Source: Burkholderia sp. Ac-20365
GTDB lineage: Bacteria; Pseudomonadota; Gammaproteobacteria; Burkholderiales; Burkholderiaceae
Assembly: GCF_017104715.1 (NCBI RefSeq)
Contig: NZ_JAAGPI010000050.1
Span: forward strand, 1-58,623
Length of the DNA: 58,623 nt
Direction: 5' to 3'
Shown: one piece after another, positions 33,876-41,903 of the stretch
Layout of the letters: every line of letters begins with the position of its first letter
Position numbering within the stretch: position 1 is the stretch's first letter
Translations under genes and position numbers: made by a program
Notes under the pieces: generated by a model
Told to the model about the DNA's origin: nothing
What the model saw: only the letters and a program-made list of their open reading frames with translations
The model's database searches: none

Positions 33876-35405
33876 ATGACTGCTACGGCGTCAGCCGTCG
33901 ATAATCGACAGGCGAATCAAACCCGGCTCAACGTCAAGCTCAAGGTTCACCCCGTCATACTGGCTGGCGGTTCCGGCACGCGTCTGTGGCCGATGTCGCG
34001 CGAACAGCATCCGAAACAGCTGATTGGCCTGCTGGGCGCAGACTCGCTGCTGCAATCCACGACACACCGGCTCGACGGGCTCGATGCCGGTTATCCCCTT
34101 GCCGAGCAACTGGTTGTCGTCTGCAACGAAGAGCATCGCTTCACGACGGCAGAGCAACTGCGCGTGAGCGGCAAGCCAAGCCGCCTGATTCTCGAACCGT
34201 GCGCGCGCGACACGGCGCCGGCGTTGACCATCGCGGCGCTGTCCGTGCTCGCGCAGGACCAGGACGGCATCATGGTCGTGATGCCCGCCGACCACGCCGT
34301 CACCGACAGCGAAGGTTTTCACGCTGCCGTCGCGGCAGGCGTGCAGCACGCGTCGAACGGCCATATCGTAACGATGGGCATCGTGCCCTCGCGTGCCGAA
34401 ACGGGCTATGGCTATATCCGCATCGGCGCATCGATGCCGACGGACAACGCCTCGGGCGAGCGCACGATCGACGCGCACCAGCTCGACCGCTTCGTTGAAA
34501 AGCCGCATGTGGAACTGGCGCAGCGCTACCTGGAATCGAAAGAGTACTGGTGGAACAGCGGCATTTTCATTCTGCGTGCGTCGACGTGGATCAAGGCCGT
34601 GCGCCACTTCCAGCCCGCCATTTACGAAGCCTGCGAAGCCTCGCACGCACAAGGCACGACCGACGGCGACTTCTTCCGCGTGCAGCGCGACGCGTTCGAC
34701 GCATGCCCGTCGAATTCGATCGACTATGCGGTGATGGAACGTCTCGGCAGCGACACGTCGGTCTGCTCGGGCGTCGTCGTGCCGCTCGACGCGGGCTGGT
34801 CCGACGTCGGTTCGTGGGATGCCATCTGGGACATCCTGCCGAAGGACGATAACGACAATGTCGGCCGCGGCAACGTGATGTTCGAAGGCGCAAGCTCGAC
34901 GTTCGCGCATTCGGAAGGACGGTTGATTGCATGCGTCGGCACGCAGGATCTCGTCGTCGTCGAAACGGACGACGCGATTCTCGTCGCCGACAAGAACCGC
35001 GTGCAGGACGTGAAGAAGGTGGTCGGCCGCATCCGCGAAACGCAGGGCAAGGAGGCCGTGAACCATCGCAAGGTGCACCGTCCGTGGGGCCACTACGATT
35101 CCGTCGACATGGGCGAACGCTTCCAGGTGAAGCGCATCGTCGTGAAGCCGGGCGCGCAACTGTCGCTGCAGATGCACCACCATCGCGCCGAACACTGGAT
35201 CGTCGTGCGCGGCACGGCGCTCGTCACGCGCGGCGAAGAGCGCTTTATCGTGTCGGAAAACGAATCGGCGTATATCCCGCTCGGCGTCACGCACCGTCTC
35301 GAGAACCCGGGCAAGATGCCGCTCGAAATCATCGAGGTGCAGTCGGGCTCGTATCTCGGCGAAGACGACATCGTGCGCTTCGACGACACCTACGGCCGTC
35401 GATAA
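33876..35405 (+). CDS. bceA: Mannose-1-phosphate guanylyltransferase/phosphomannose isomerase (BceA-like)
   Basis: A 509-residue bifunctional type II enzyme. The N-terminal nucleotidyltransferase has LAGGSGTRLWPMSREQHPKQ (about 29-48) and FVEKP; the C-terminal cupin, after HRPWGHYDSV, has LSLQMHHHRAEHWIVV (about 428-444) with metal-binding histidines. It converts fructose-6-phosphate to mannose-6-phosphate and mannose-1-phosphate to GDP-mannose, feeding mannose and rhamnose. GAGGAG precedes the ATG at 33876. Divergent from bceB, as in the cepacian cluster. Confidence 0.95.
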   Translation: MTATASAVDNRQANQTRLNVKLKVHPVILAGGSGTRLWPMSREQHPKQLIGLLGADSLLQSTTHRLDGLDAGYPLAEQLVVVCNEEHRFTTAEQLRVSGKPSRLILEPCARDTAPALTIAALSVLAQDQDGIMVVMPADHAVTDSEGFHAAVAAGVQHASNGHIVTMGIVPSRAETGYGYIRIGASMPTDNASGERTIDAHQLDRFVEKPHVELAQRYLESKEYWWNSGIFILRASTWIKAVRHFQPAIYEACEASHAQGTTDGDFFRVQRDAFDACPSNSIDYAVMERLGSDTSVCSGVVVPLDAGWSDVGSWDAIWDILPKDDNDNVGRGNVMFEGASSTFAHSEGRLIACVGTQDLVVVETDDAILVADKNRVQDVKKVVGRIRETQGKEAVNHRKVHRPWGHYDSVDMGERFQVKRIVVKPGAQLSLQMHHHRAEHWIVVRGTALVTRGEERFIVSENESAYIPLGVTHRLENPGKMPLEIIEVQSGSYLGEDDIVRFDDTYGRR

Positions 35406-35415
35406 CGTGCAAGAC

Positions 35416-35437
35416 GACGGGCGCGCGAGCGCCCGTC
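35416..35437 (+). terminator. Stem-loop after bceA
   Basis: Perfect 9-bp stem GACGGGCGC / GCGCCCGTC with a GCGA tetraloop, 11 bases after the bceA stop. There is no long T tract (CCCGCTTT follows), so it may be a weak terminator or an mRNA-stabilising end. Confidence 0.6.
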
Positions 35438-35497
35438 CCCGCTTTGGACAGCTGTGTATTGATGCTTCAGACCGGAACAGCGGTATTCAGCGAAACG

Positions 35498-35528
35498 CGC
35501 ATTACGTAATGCGTAAAGCGTAATGCGT
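35498..35528. other. Palindrome CGCATTACGTAATGCG plus extra half-site
   Basis: A perfect 16-bp palindrome at 35498-35513, followed by a third copy of the half-site (GCGTAATGCG, 35518-35527). It sits in the 312-bp gap (35406-35717) between two convergent 3' ends, so an operator role is not obvious. The rest of the gap shows no gene. Confidence 0.5.
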
Positions 35529-35717
35529 GGATCGCAGGAACGGACAGCAGAAACGACGAAAACGACAAGGACTACGAGACAGCGTCAGGCGTGTGCAACA
35601 CGCACCGGCAACGACAGAGACAGCGTGACATGCAGCAACGCGCAACGCCGTTGCGCGCACTCCCCGGCAACCGGTTCCATCACGGAATCAAACGATGGCG
35701 TGTTGACGCCACCGTCA

Positions 35718-36953
35718 TCATCCTACGTGCGAAAGCAGATTCGACGGCAACGGATAACGTTCGCCCGTCTTGTCCTTGGCGGCATCGGCCGGATAGCGGC
35801 GCAGCGGCATCAGACGCGGATTCAGATGCTGCGGCAGATGCGGATTGCCCGCCGCCGTCGCGGCAACTGCAGCGACATTCGCAGCCGCGAGCACAGGCGT
35901 CGGCGTGAGTTCGGGCATGGCACGCGAGACCGGCCGTACAGCTGCCTTCGGCGCATGCGCGCCGATGCCCGGCACACTCGCGTGCAACCCTGCCGCTGCA
36001 TCAAACGTGCGGCACTCGCGGTCGATCCATTGCCGCGCCCAGTCGAGCGCAAAACGATGCGCTGCATCGGCGTCGGCGAAACGCGGGCCGATCAGGCCCG
36101 AGCGCTCCACGCGCTTGCCATCCTTCATGATCTCGGCCCATGCGCGGAACTTGTCGTCAGGCACCGGCTCCGCCACGACATAAATCGTGTAGCCCTGGCG
36201 GTCGGCAACCTGCAGGCCGCGCGGCGTCGTCAGACTCATCCACAGCGGCGTGTGCGTGCCGGCATCGATGCGTTCATCACGCTCGTCATGCTCGCCGGCT
36301 TCGTCGCGCGCTTCGGGTGCATCAGGCACCATCAACGCCACTTCAGCGCCCTGCACCTGCAACGGCGCATGCATCTGCGCGCGCTGCACGTCGTCGAACA
36401 CGGGAGCGGCGTCGTGCGCACTCGCAACAGCTGCGAGCGGCGCCTCGACAAAACCCGTCTCGACAGCCGCGGAACCCGCGAGCTGACGCGTGATGTCGGC
36501 CATCGGGGCGAGCGCGCGCCAGCCCGTCGGCGCGCCGGGCTCTTGCTGGGACGCCTGCCACGTCTCGGGGCTCTTCCAGAACACACCCCGCGCGAGTTCG
36601 TCGCGCGGCTTCGGCGCTTCGACCACGGGCGCCGGCTTCGGCGCAGCGGGCGGCGTCGGTTCCGGAATATAGGCGAACGCGCGGCCATTCAGTGTCAACA
36701 GGCGGATCACTTCAGCCAGCACGCCGTTGGCTTGCCACTCCTCGAAGCGGCGCCGGCAGGTAGGCCCTGACGGATAACGGCCGGGAAGCTTCGACCACGG
36801 CTCACCAGTAGTCAGGATCCACAGTACGGCATTGGCCACGATTCGGGGTTCGGCGCGGGGCCGTCCGCGTCGGTTCAGGCGGACGGCTGGCTCGTCAGAA
36901 ACAAGCGCAGATACCTGCGCCCATTCGTCATTGCTTAGCTCATCGAAAAACAT
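35718..36953 (-). CDS. IS5-type transposase N-terminal domain fused to unknown C-terminus
   Basis: A 411-residue protein. Residues 1-90 match the helix-turn-helix domain (DUF4096) at the N-terminus of IS5-group transposases: LSNDEWAQV, RRGRPRAEPRIVANAVLWIL, TGEPWSKLPGRY and CRRRFEEWQANGV. No DDE catalytic domain follows. Instead there is a Pro/Ala-rich linker (about 95-125) and a C-terminal region with WMSLTTPRGLQV, YTIYVVAEPVPDDKFRAW and AHRFALDWARQWIDRECRTF that I do not recognise. GGAGAACTGA precedes the ATG. No inverted repeats or other IS traces were seen, so this looks like a domesticated DNA-binding domain, perhaps a regulator. Convergent with bceA. Confidence 0.8.
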   Translation of the reverse strand: MFFDELSNDEWAQVSALVSDEPAVRLNRRGRPRAEPRIVANAVLWILTTGEPWSKLPGRYPSGPTCRRRFEEWQANGVLAEVIRLLTLNGRAFAYIPEPTPPAAPKPAPVVEAPKPRDELARGVFWKSPETWQASQQEPGAPTGWRALAPMADITRQLAGSAAVETGFVEAPLAAVASAHDAAPVFDDVQRAQMHAPLQVQGAEVALMVPDAPEARDEAGEHDERDERIDAGTHTPLWMSLTTPRGLQVADRQGYTIYVVAEPVPDDKFRAWAEIMKDGKRVERSGLIGPRFADADAAHRFALDWARQWIDRECRTFDAAAGLHASVPGIGAHAPKAAVRPVSRAMPELTPTPVLAAANVAAVAATAAGNPHLPQHLNPRLMPLRRYPADAAKDKTGERYPLPSNLLSHVG

Positions 36954-37504
36954 TCAGTTCTCCACGCAGCCTGGCCCGGCTGCGGCTTTGGGCTCGCACG
37001 AACTTCATTTTGGCGGTTCGTGTCAGGTCCTCGGTTGCACAATATGCTTATACGTTCTTGCGCCGGTATTAAGAAACCGCACATCGATAGTGCGCTAGTT
37101 CACCGGTATGACGCACAAAACGTGGTCTCACTCGTGCATGGGAGAATTTGTGCACGAAGCATACCATTGCTAGGGTTTGTCTGAATATGACTGAGACAAG
37201 TGTTACGGATAGAAACAATCTTGTCCTTTTTGCTGCGTCGTTTAGTTGCCGGCTGTCACAGAATTGACGCCGGCTGCAACGACTTCGACACTGCGCGAAC
37301 GGCGCGACACAGCGCATTCATGCTCGCGCTGCCGCGATGACAAACATCTGTTCGCGTGGACGGCGCACAACACTATTGACGCAGTTACATTCGGTTCGAT
37401 GTGCGACGCATCAGCGTGCGAGTGCGCGGCGGTGTTTCTATTTGTGATGCATCGCCGCCGCGATGTGAAGAGCATAACAAGCGTGGTTGGCCTAAATAAT
37501 GGGA
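36954..37504. other. Intergenic region between the DUF4096 fusion gene and YciI gene
   Basis: About 550 bp without a convincing gene. An imperfect-context inverted repeat TCGTGCA-N12-TGCACGA lies at 37132-37157, upstream of the DUF4096 gene. The segment 37080-37240 is less GC-rich than the genes and should contain the promoter for that gene; nothing more can be said. Confidence 0.4.
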
Positions 37505-37801
37505 TCACCGCACGGGCGTCGCGGCGCGTTCGCCGACAACGGTGGTCCACTGCCGCACGCGCCATGTCTTGACGAGCCCATTGAGCACATACGGGTCGGC
37601 CTGGGCGAACGATTCGGCGACAGCGGGCGAATCGCCCTCGAACAGCAGCACCGCCATATCGACAGGATCGGCAAGCGCGCCGCCGAGTTGCAGTTCGCCG
37701 CGTTCGGCGGCTGCCCACGCATGCTTCAGATGCGCGCCGCGAAATTCCGCGCGACGCTCAAGATAGTCCGATGCGACATCGTAGATCAGCAGATAGTGCA
37801 T
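37505..37801 (-). CDS. YciI-like protein
   Basis: A 98-residue YciI/YCII-related protein of the dimeric alpha-beta barrel superfamily: MHYLLIYDVASDYLERRAEF, a conserved histidine in HLKHAWA, GGALADP, LLFEGDSPA and FAQADPYVLNGLV. CAGGAG precedes the ATG at 37799-37801. Most members have no proven function; some are dehydrochlorinases or are fused to sigma factors. It stands alone here. Confidence 0.88.
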   Translation of the reverse strand: MHYLLIYDVASDYLERRAEFRGAHLKHAWAAAERGELQLGGALADPVDMAVLLFEGDSPAVAESFAQADPYVLNGLVKTWRVRQWTTVVGERAATPVR

Positions 37802-38053
37802 GGCGAAAACTCCTGGATTGCAATGACGTTGACGACTCAAGCATAGCGGCACACGCGTTCAGGGTAAGCGATCTTAGGGAAACACCTGTGCAGTCTGAAT
37901 GTGGCCTACGTCAACCGTTTGTATGGCCTGTTCGTTCTGACAGACACCATGCATAGCAATGGTGACGGCCGATCACAGCACAGGCGATGCGCCCCGGCTC
38001 GATGCCCGTCTCACGATAACCAACAAGATCCACAACCCGTGATGGAGTGTCCC

Positions 38054-38350
38054 ATGAAGATCCAAGCCGCTCTCGCTGCCCTCGCCCTGACGGGTCTGCT
38101 CGCGTCGCCTGCTTTTGCCGCGAACAGCCAGCAATCGAAAATGACCGACTGCAACAAGCAGGCGGGCGACAAGAAGGGAGACGAACGCAAGGCGTTCATG
38201 AAGAGCTGCCTGTCGGCGTCGCCGGCGGCGGCTGCATCCACGCCGATGACGCAGCAGGACAAGATGAAGATGTGCAACAAGCAGGCCGCCGACAAGAAAG
38301 GCGACGACCGCAAGGCGTTCATGAGCTCCTGCCTCAGCAACAAGGGCTGA
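38054..38350 (+). CDS. psiF: PsiF-family exported protein
   Basis: A 98-residue periplasmic protein with a signal peptide cut after SPAFAA and two PsiF repeats, each with two cysteines (MTDCNKQAGDKKGDERKAFM then KSCLS; MKMCNKQAADKKGDDRKAFM then SSCLS). PsiF is named for phosphate-starvation induction in E. coli; its function is unknown. GGAG precedes the ATG; the long upstream frame is discarded because the signal peptide starts at this Met. No Pho box was recognised upstream. Confidence 0.88.
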   Translation: MKIQAALAALALTGLLASPAFAANSQQSKMTDCNKQAGDKKGDERKAFMKSCLSASPAAAASTPMTQQDKMKMCNKQAADKKGDDRKAFMSSCLSNKG

Positions 38351-38414
38351 GCGAGCCGTTGCGCGTCGCGCTGCGCGAGTTCGTGCGGCGCCACAGGCGA
38401 TGCGGTATCGACGG

Positions 38415-38446
38415 GCGGCGTCCATTACGGGCGCCGCTTTTTCTTT
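38415..38446 (+). terminator. Probable terminator after psiF
   Basis: Stem GCGGCG (38415-38420) / CGCCGC (38432-38437) with an 11-base loop, followed by TTTTTCTTTT. It is 65 bases after the psiF stop. Confidence 0.6.
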
Positions 38447-38667
38447 TGGGCGTCGCGCCGATGCCGTCGTGGTGAAGCGGCGGCGTTTTCCGTCATGACA
38501 GCTTGCGCGCCCGCGCACACAAGCCGCTTATTCCCGCTATCACACCCTGCACTTCCCGGGCCGTTTTCTTCTATGATGGCGGCACAGACGGCCCACCCCA
38601 CACACAACAAGTCCCACGGGCCGCCAGCTTGTCGTTGATGCCGCAAGCGCATCGCACGGAGGCAAGG

Positions 38668-39114
38668 ATGGTTGGGAGACACAAGAACCGCTGGCTGCGT
38701 CGCTGGCTGGTGGTGATCATATTCTGGGCCGTGCCCGTGGCGATCGTCGCCGTGCGCGAGATTCAGGAGGAAATGGCCTACAACCGGGTCGACCTGAACA
38801 ACGCGCTCACGAGCTGGCAACTGACCGACGCGCAACGCGCCGCAGGTGCGGCCGCGCGCTGTCACGGCATGCCCGACGACGCGCGCGCAGCGGGCTGCCC
38901 CGCCGATGTGCTGGCCGCGAACGCGCCGCGCCAGCAGGAAGCGCTCAACGAATACGCGGTCCGCAAGAGCACGCTCGCCAGCTATCTGTGGCATGCGTTC
39001 GTCGGCTACTGGGTGGTGCCCGCCGCGACGATCTTCGCGATCGGCTTCGTGATCGGCATGGTGCGACGCGCGCTGCGGCGGCCGCCCGTCAACAAGAGCC
39101 CGGCGAACCATTAG
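38668..39114 (+). CDS. Small two-helix membrane protein of unknown function
   Basis: A 148-residue protein with two membrane segments, WLVVIIFWAVPVAIVAV near the start and YWVVPAATIFAIGFVIGMV near the end. The region between (about 35-105) holds two cysteines and is probably periplasmic. GGAGGCAAGG precedes the ATG at 38668; the frame upstream of it is not coding-like. No family recognised. Stand-alone, same strand as psiF and the SYLF lipoprotein. Confidence 0.75.
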   Translation: MVGRHKNRWLRRWLVVIIFWAVPVAIVAVREIQEEMAYNRVDLNNALTSWQLTDAQRAAGAAARCHGMPDDARAAGCPADVLAANAPRQQEALNEYAVRKSTLASYLWHAFVGYWVVPAATIFAIGFVIGMVRRALRRPPVNKSPANH

Positions 39115-39522
39115 CGGACGCCGACGCGGCTCGCGCGCTGGTTGGATGACGGCAGGCGCCATACGGGCGCTCCTGCGGCTTTCCCGCAACACTTTCCATT
39201 GGCTTACGACGACGACATTGCACTGCAAAACCGGTAAATACGACCGTGCGCGAGTGCCCTCACCGATGACCCGGATTCGCGCAGACGACGACCGTTCGCG
39301 TCTGCCTTCGCACTTGCCGAACCTTGTTCCGAGTGCATTCTCACGCGCGCGAGGAACCGGCCAGAATTACCCGACGAAACGCTGGCCATCGCGGGAGTGC
39401 CCGTCACACAAGGGTTTGCGCGGTGTCCCCAGAACCCTTGCATTGCTGGTACGTGTGATATAACTAAACAGGCAACCCGCGTGAACTGAGGCTGCACCCC
39501 GGAACCACGATGGAGAAAAACG
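39115..39522. other. Intergenic region upstream of the SYLF lipoprotein
   Basis: About 400 bp with no convincing gene. A TATAAC-like -10 lies near 39460, about 60 bases before the lipoprotein start, with TTGCAT upstream at less than ideal spacing. Nothing else was seen. Confidence 0.35.
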
Positions 39523-40110
39523 ATGCAAAGACGAAACTTCATGTTGAAGAGTACGGCAGCGCTCGCTTTCGGAACCCTTGCACTGGCCGGCTGCACCACC
39601 ACCAAGAGCAGCGGGGAATCTGCCGCTACCGACATGTCGAAACGGCAGTCGATCGACGCCAGCGTCGACGGCACCATGTCCCGTCTCTACACCACGGTTC
39701 AAGGCTCGCGCGAACTGGTTGCGAAAGCGCGCGGCATTCTGGTTTTCCCATCCGTGTTGCAGGTCGGCTTCGTGGTCGGCGGGCAATATGGCGAAGGCTC
39801 GCTGCGCGTGGGCGGCGGCACGGTCGGCTACTACAGCACGATCTCCGGCTCGTTCGGCCTGCAGGCAGGCGCGCAGTCGAAGGCGATCATCTTCCTGTTC
39901 ATGACCCAGGACGCACTCGACAAATTCCGCAGCTCGGACGGCTGGTCGGTGGGTGCCGACGCGTCCGTCGCGCTCGTCAAGGTCGGGGCGAATGGCGTCG
40001 TCGATTCGACCACGGCGACGGCACCCGTCGAAGTGTTCGTCCTGACGAACGCCGGCCTGATGGCCGACGTGTCGCTAGCGGGTACGAAGGTCTCGAAGCT
40101 GAAGATCTGA
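39523..40110 (+). CDS. SYLF-domain lipoprotein (BPSL1445/YSC84-like)
   Basis: A 195-residue lipoprotein with lipobox LALAGC (Cys24) after a signal starting MQRRNFMLKSTAA. The mature part is a SYLF/YSC84-like domain: ARGILVFPSVLQVGFVVGG, GEGSLRVGGGTVGYYSTISG, QAGAQSKAIIFLF and SVGADASVALV. The family is common in Burkholderia (BPSL1445 type, known as an immunogenic lipoprotein); biochemical role unclear. TGGAGAAAAACG precedes the ATG. A strong stem-loop lies 170 bases downstream. Confidence 0.9.
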   Translation: MQRRNFMLKSTAALAFGTLALAGCTTTKSSGESAATDMSKRQSIDASVDGTMSRLYTTVQGSRELVAKARGILVFPSVLQVGFVVGGQYGEGSLRVGGGTVGYYSTISGSFGLQAGAQSKAIIFLFMTQDALDKFRSSDGWSVGADASVALVKVGANGVVDSTTATAPVEVFVLTNAGLMADVSLAGTKVSKLKI

Positions 40111-40278
40111 CGCATGGCGGGATGACGGCGCGGCGGCCTGAACGCGGGCCGCTGCGGCGAAGCGCTACGGGATGCGGACGCCAGGTCCGCGTCGCAGTTC
40201 CGGCTGGTCGCCGACGACGGGAGGGGCTACGCCACCCTCGCCCATCGGCGACGAAGATGATACGAATGGAAGTGACGA

Positions 40279-40314
40279 AGGGCGGCGCAATCGCGAGATT
40301 GCGCCGCCCTTTGG
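40279..40314 (+). terminator. Strong stem-loop terminator
   Basis: Perfect 14-bp stem AGGGCGGCGCAATC / GATTGCGCCGCCCT with a GCGA tetraloop, followed by TTGGTT. It is the likely end of the SYLF lipoprotein transcript. A 41-codon frame at 40319-40444 right after it lacks a ribosome site and is not called. Confidence 0.75.
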
Positions 40315-40445
40315 TTATATGGAGCGGCTCGTGCGAAAGCCTGATGAGTCGCTTCAGGCGGCAGCGGCGAAATTTGCCAGCGCCGTCAATGATGCTGACG
40401 AACCGGCCGTGATGTTCGGAAGCGAAGCGCCCGTGCCGGAGTGAT

Positions 40446-41519
40446 CTAGCTGGTAGTCGACGACGTGTCGATCACCTTGAAGCGCGAACGCTTCTGCGCG
40501 CGAATCACCGACTGATACGCCTCGATGTACTGGCGCGCCATCCGGTGCGACGTGAAGCGCTCCTCGAAGCGCTGGCGCACGCCCGCGCGCGGCAGCTTGT
40601 GCAGACGGTTGACGGCGGCAACCGCGCCGATTTCATCCTCGACGATGAAGCCCGACACGCCGTCATCGAGCACCTCAGGCACCGAGCCGCGATTGAACGC
40701 GATCACGGGCGTGCCGCACGCCATCGCCTCGATCATCACGAGCCCGAACGGCTCCGGCCAGTCGATCGGGAACAGCAACGCATGCGCGCCCGACAGAAAC
40801 TCGGCCTTCTGATGATCGGCGATCTCGCCGATGTACTCGACATACGGCAAATCCAGCAACGGCTTGATATCGCGCTCGAAGTACTCGGCGTCGGCGGCAT
40901 CGACTTTAGCCGCAATGCGGATCGGCAAGCCGCAGCGGCCTGCGATTCGGATCGCCGTATCGACGCGTTTTTCGGGCGAAATGCGACCGAGGAACGCAAG
41001 GTACTTCTGCTCGACAGGCTGCGGCGTATAGAGCGTTTCCGGCAAGCCGTGATAGACGGTGCTGAGCCAGCGCGCCTGCGGCAACGGATGGCGCTGCGAG
41101 TTCGAGATCGAGATGACCGGGGCAGTGTTGAACGTGTCGAACACGGGCTGCTGTTCGGGCAGATCGAGACGGCCGTGCAAGGTCGTGACGAACGGCGTGT
41201 CTTGACGTTTGAACACCGAAAACGAGTAGTAGTCCATGTGAAAATGGAGCACGTCGAAATCTTCGGCCTGACGGCGTACCAGTTCCATCAGCAGCATGTG
41301 CGGCGCGATACGGTCGCGAATGCCGGGGTCGAGGCGCAGCGCGCGTGGCCACACGGGCTCGAGCTTCGCGCGCGTCACGGAGTCGCCGCTAGCGAACAGC
41401 GTCACGTCATGGCCCAGGTCGACCAGTGCCTCGGTGATGTACGACACGACACGTTCGGTCCCGCCATAGAGTTTCGGCGGCACCGATTCGGTCAAAGGAG
41501 CGATCTGCGCAATTCTCAT
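40446..41519 (-). CDS. GT4 glycosyltransferase, stand-alone
   Basis: A 357-residue GT-B enzyme: MRIAQIAPLTESVPPKLYGG with TERVVSYITEALVDLGHDV, FHMDYYSFSVFKR, and the donor site EPFGLVMIEAMACGTPVIAF. It belongs to the group that starts KLYGGTERV, common in Burkholderia and cyanobacteria outside defined clusters. It is 5 kb from bceA and in a separate unit, so a part in the exopolysaccharide is possible but not shown. Confidence 0.88.
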   Translation of the reverse strand: MRIAQIAPLTESVPPKLYGGTERVVSYITEALVDLGHDVTLFASGDSVTRAKLEPVWPRALRLDPGIRDRIAPHMLLMELVRRQAEDFDVLHFHMDYYSFSVFKRQDTPFVTTLHGRLDLPEQQPVFDTFNTAPVISISNSQRHPLPQARWLSTVYHGLPETLYTPQPVEQKYLAFLGRISPEKRVDTAIRIAGRCGLPIRIAAKVDAADAEYFERDIKPLLDLPYVEYIGEIADHQKAEFLSGAHALLFPIDWPEPFGLVMIEAMACGTPVIAFNRGSVPEVLDDGVSGFIVEDEIGAVAAVNRLHKLPRAGVRQRFEERFTSHRMARQYIEAYQSVIRAQKRSRFKVIDTSSTTS

Positions 41520-41903
41520 CTGTGTCTCCAGGGGCCGCGCAAGCGCGGCTGCAGCGAGCAGTGGCGAACGAGTATGACAGCAGGCAGACAGCCGATCAAA
41601 CGCAGCGCGGCGATTTCATGCGCATTGTCGGGCGATGTCGGGTTTATCCGTATGCGGCTTTCGTGCCATGGCCCGAATGACGCCGCATCGGAACGAAACG
41701 CACGCATCCGGCCGTGGGCCTCTCGTGTCCTAAGAGCCGATTATTGCCCGACGTCTGCCCGCCACACTGTAGGTATTTCAATTGCATTACGCTGTTACAG
41801 TCGGGAAACACTCGCCTCGGGCAATCCCTTGTTGCGCTTTGGCGCGAAATACCGGGTCGTGCGAAGCGCGTGGCGTGGCGTGGCGTCACGTCGCGTCTTT
41901 GGG
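41520..41903. other. Intergenic region upstream of the GT4 gene
   Basis: About 380 bp without a gene. GCATTACGC occurs at 41783-41791, the same half-site as in the palindrome at 35498. TGGCG repeats three times near 41871-41885. The promoter of the GT4 gene should be here; not placed. Confidence 0.35.

Noticed and set aside
35593..35700. Small plus-strand frames after bceA
   Set aside because: They overlap the palindrome gap, run into the 3' end of the DUF4096 gene, and show no ribosome site or motif.
36954..37504. Remnant insertion sequence next to the DUF4096 gene
   Set aside because: No terminal inverted repeats, target duplication or DDE segment could be found in the gap or gene.
40319..40444. 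41-codon frame MERLVRKPDESLQ ending APVPE
   Set aside because: Composition is protein-like, but it starts directly after a terminator with no ribosome site and no family match; kept as doubtful only.
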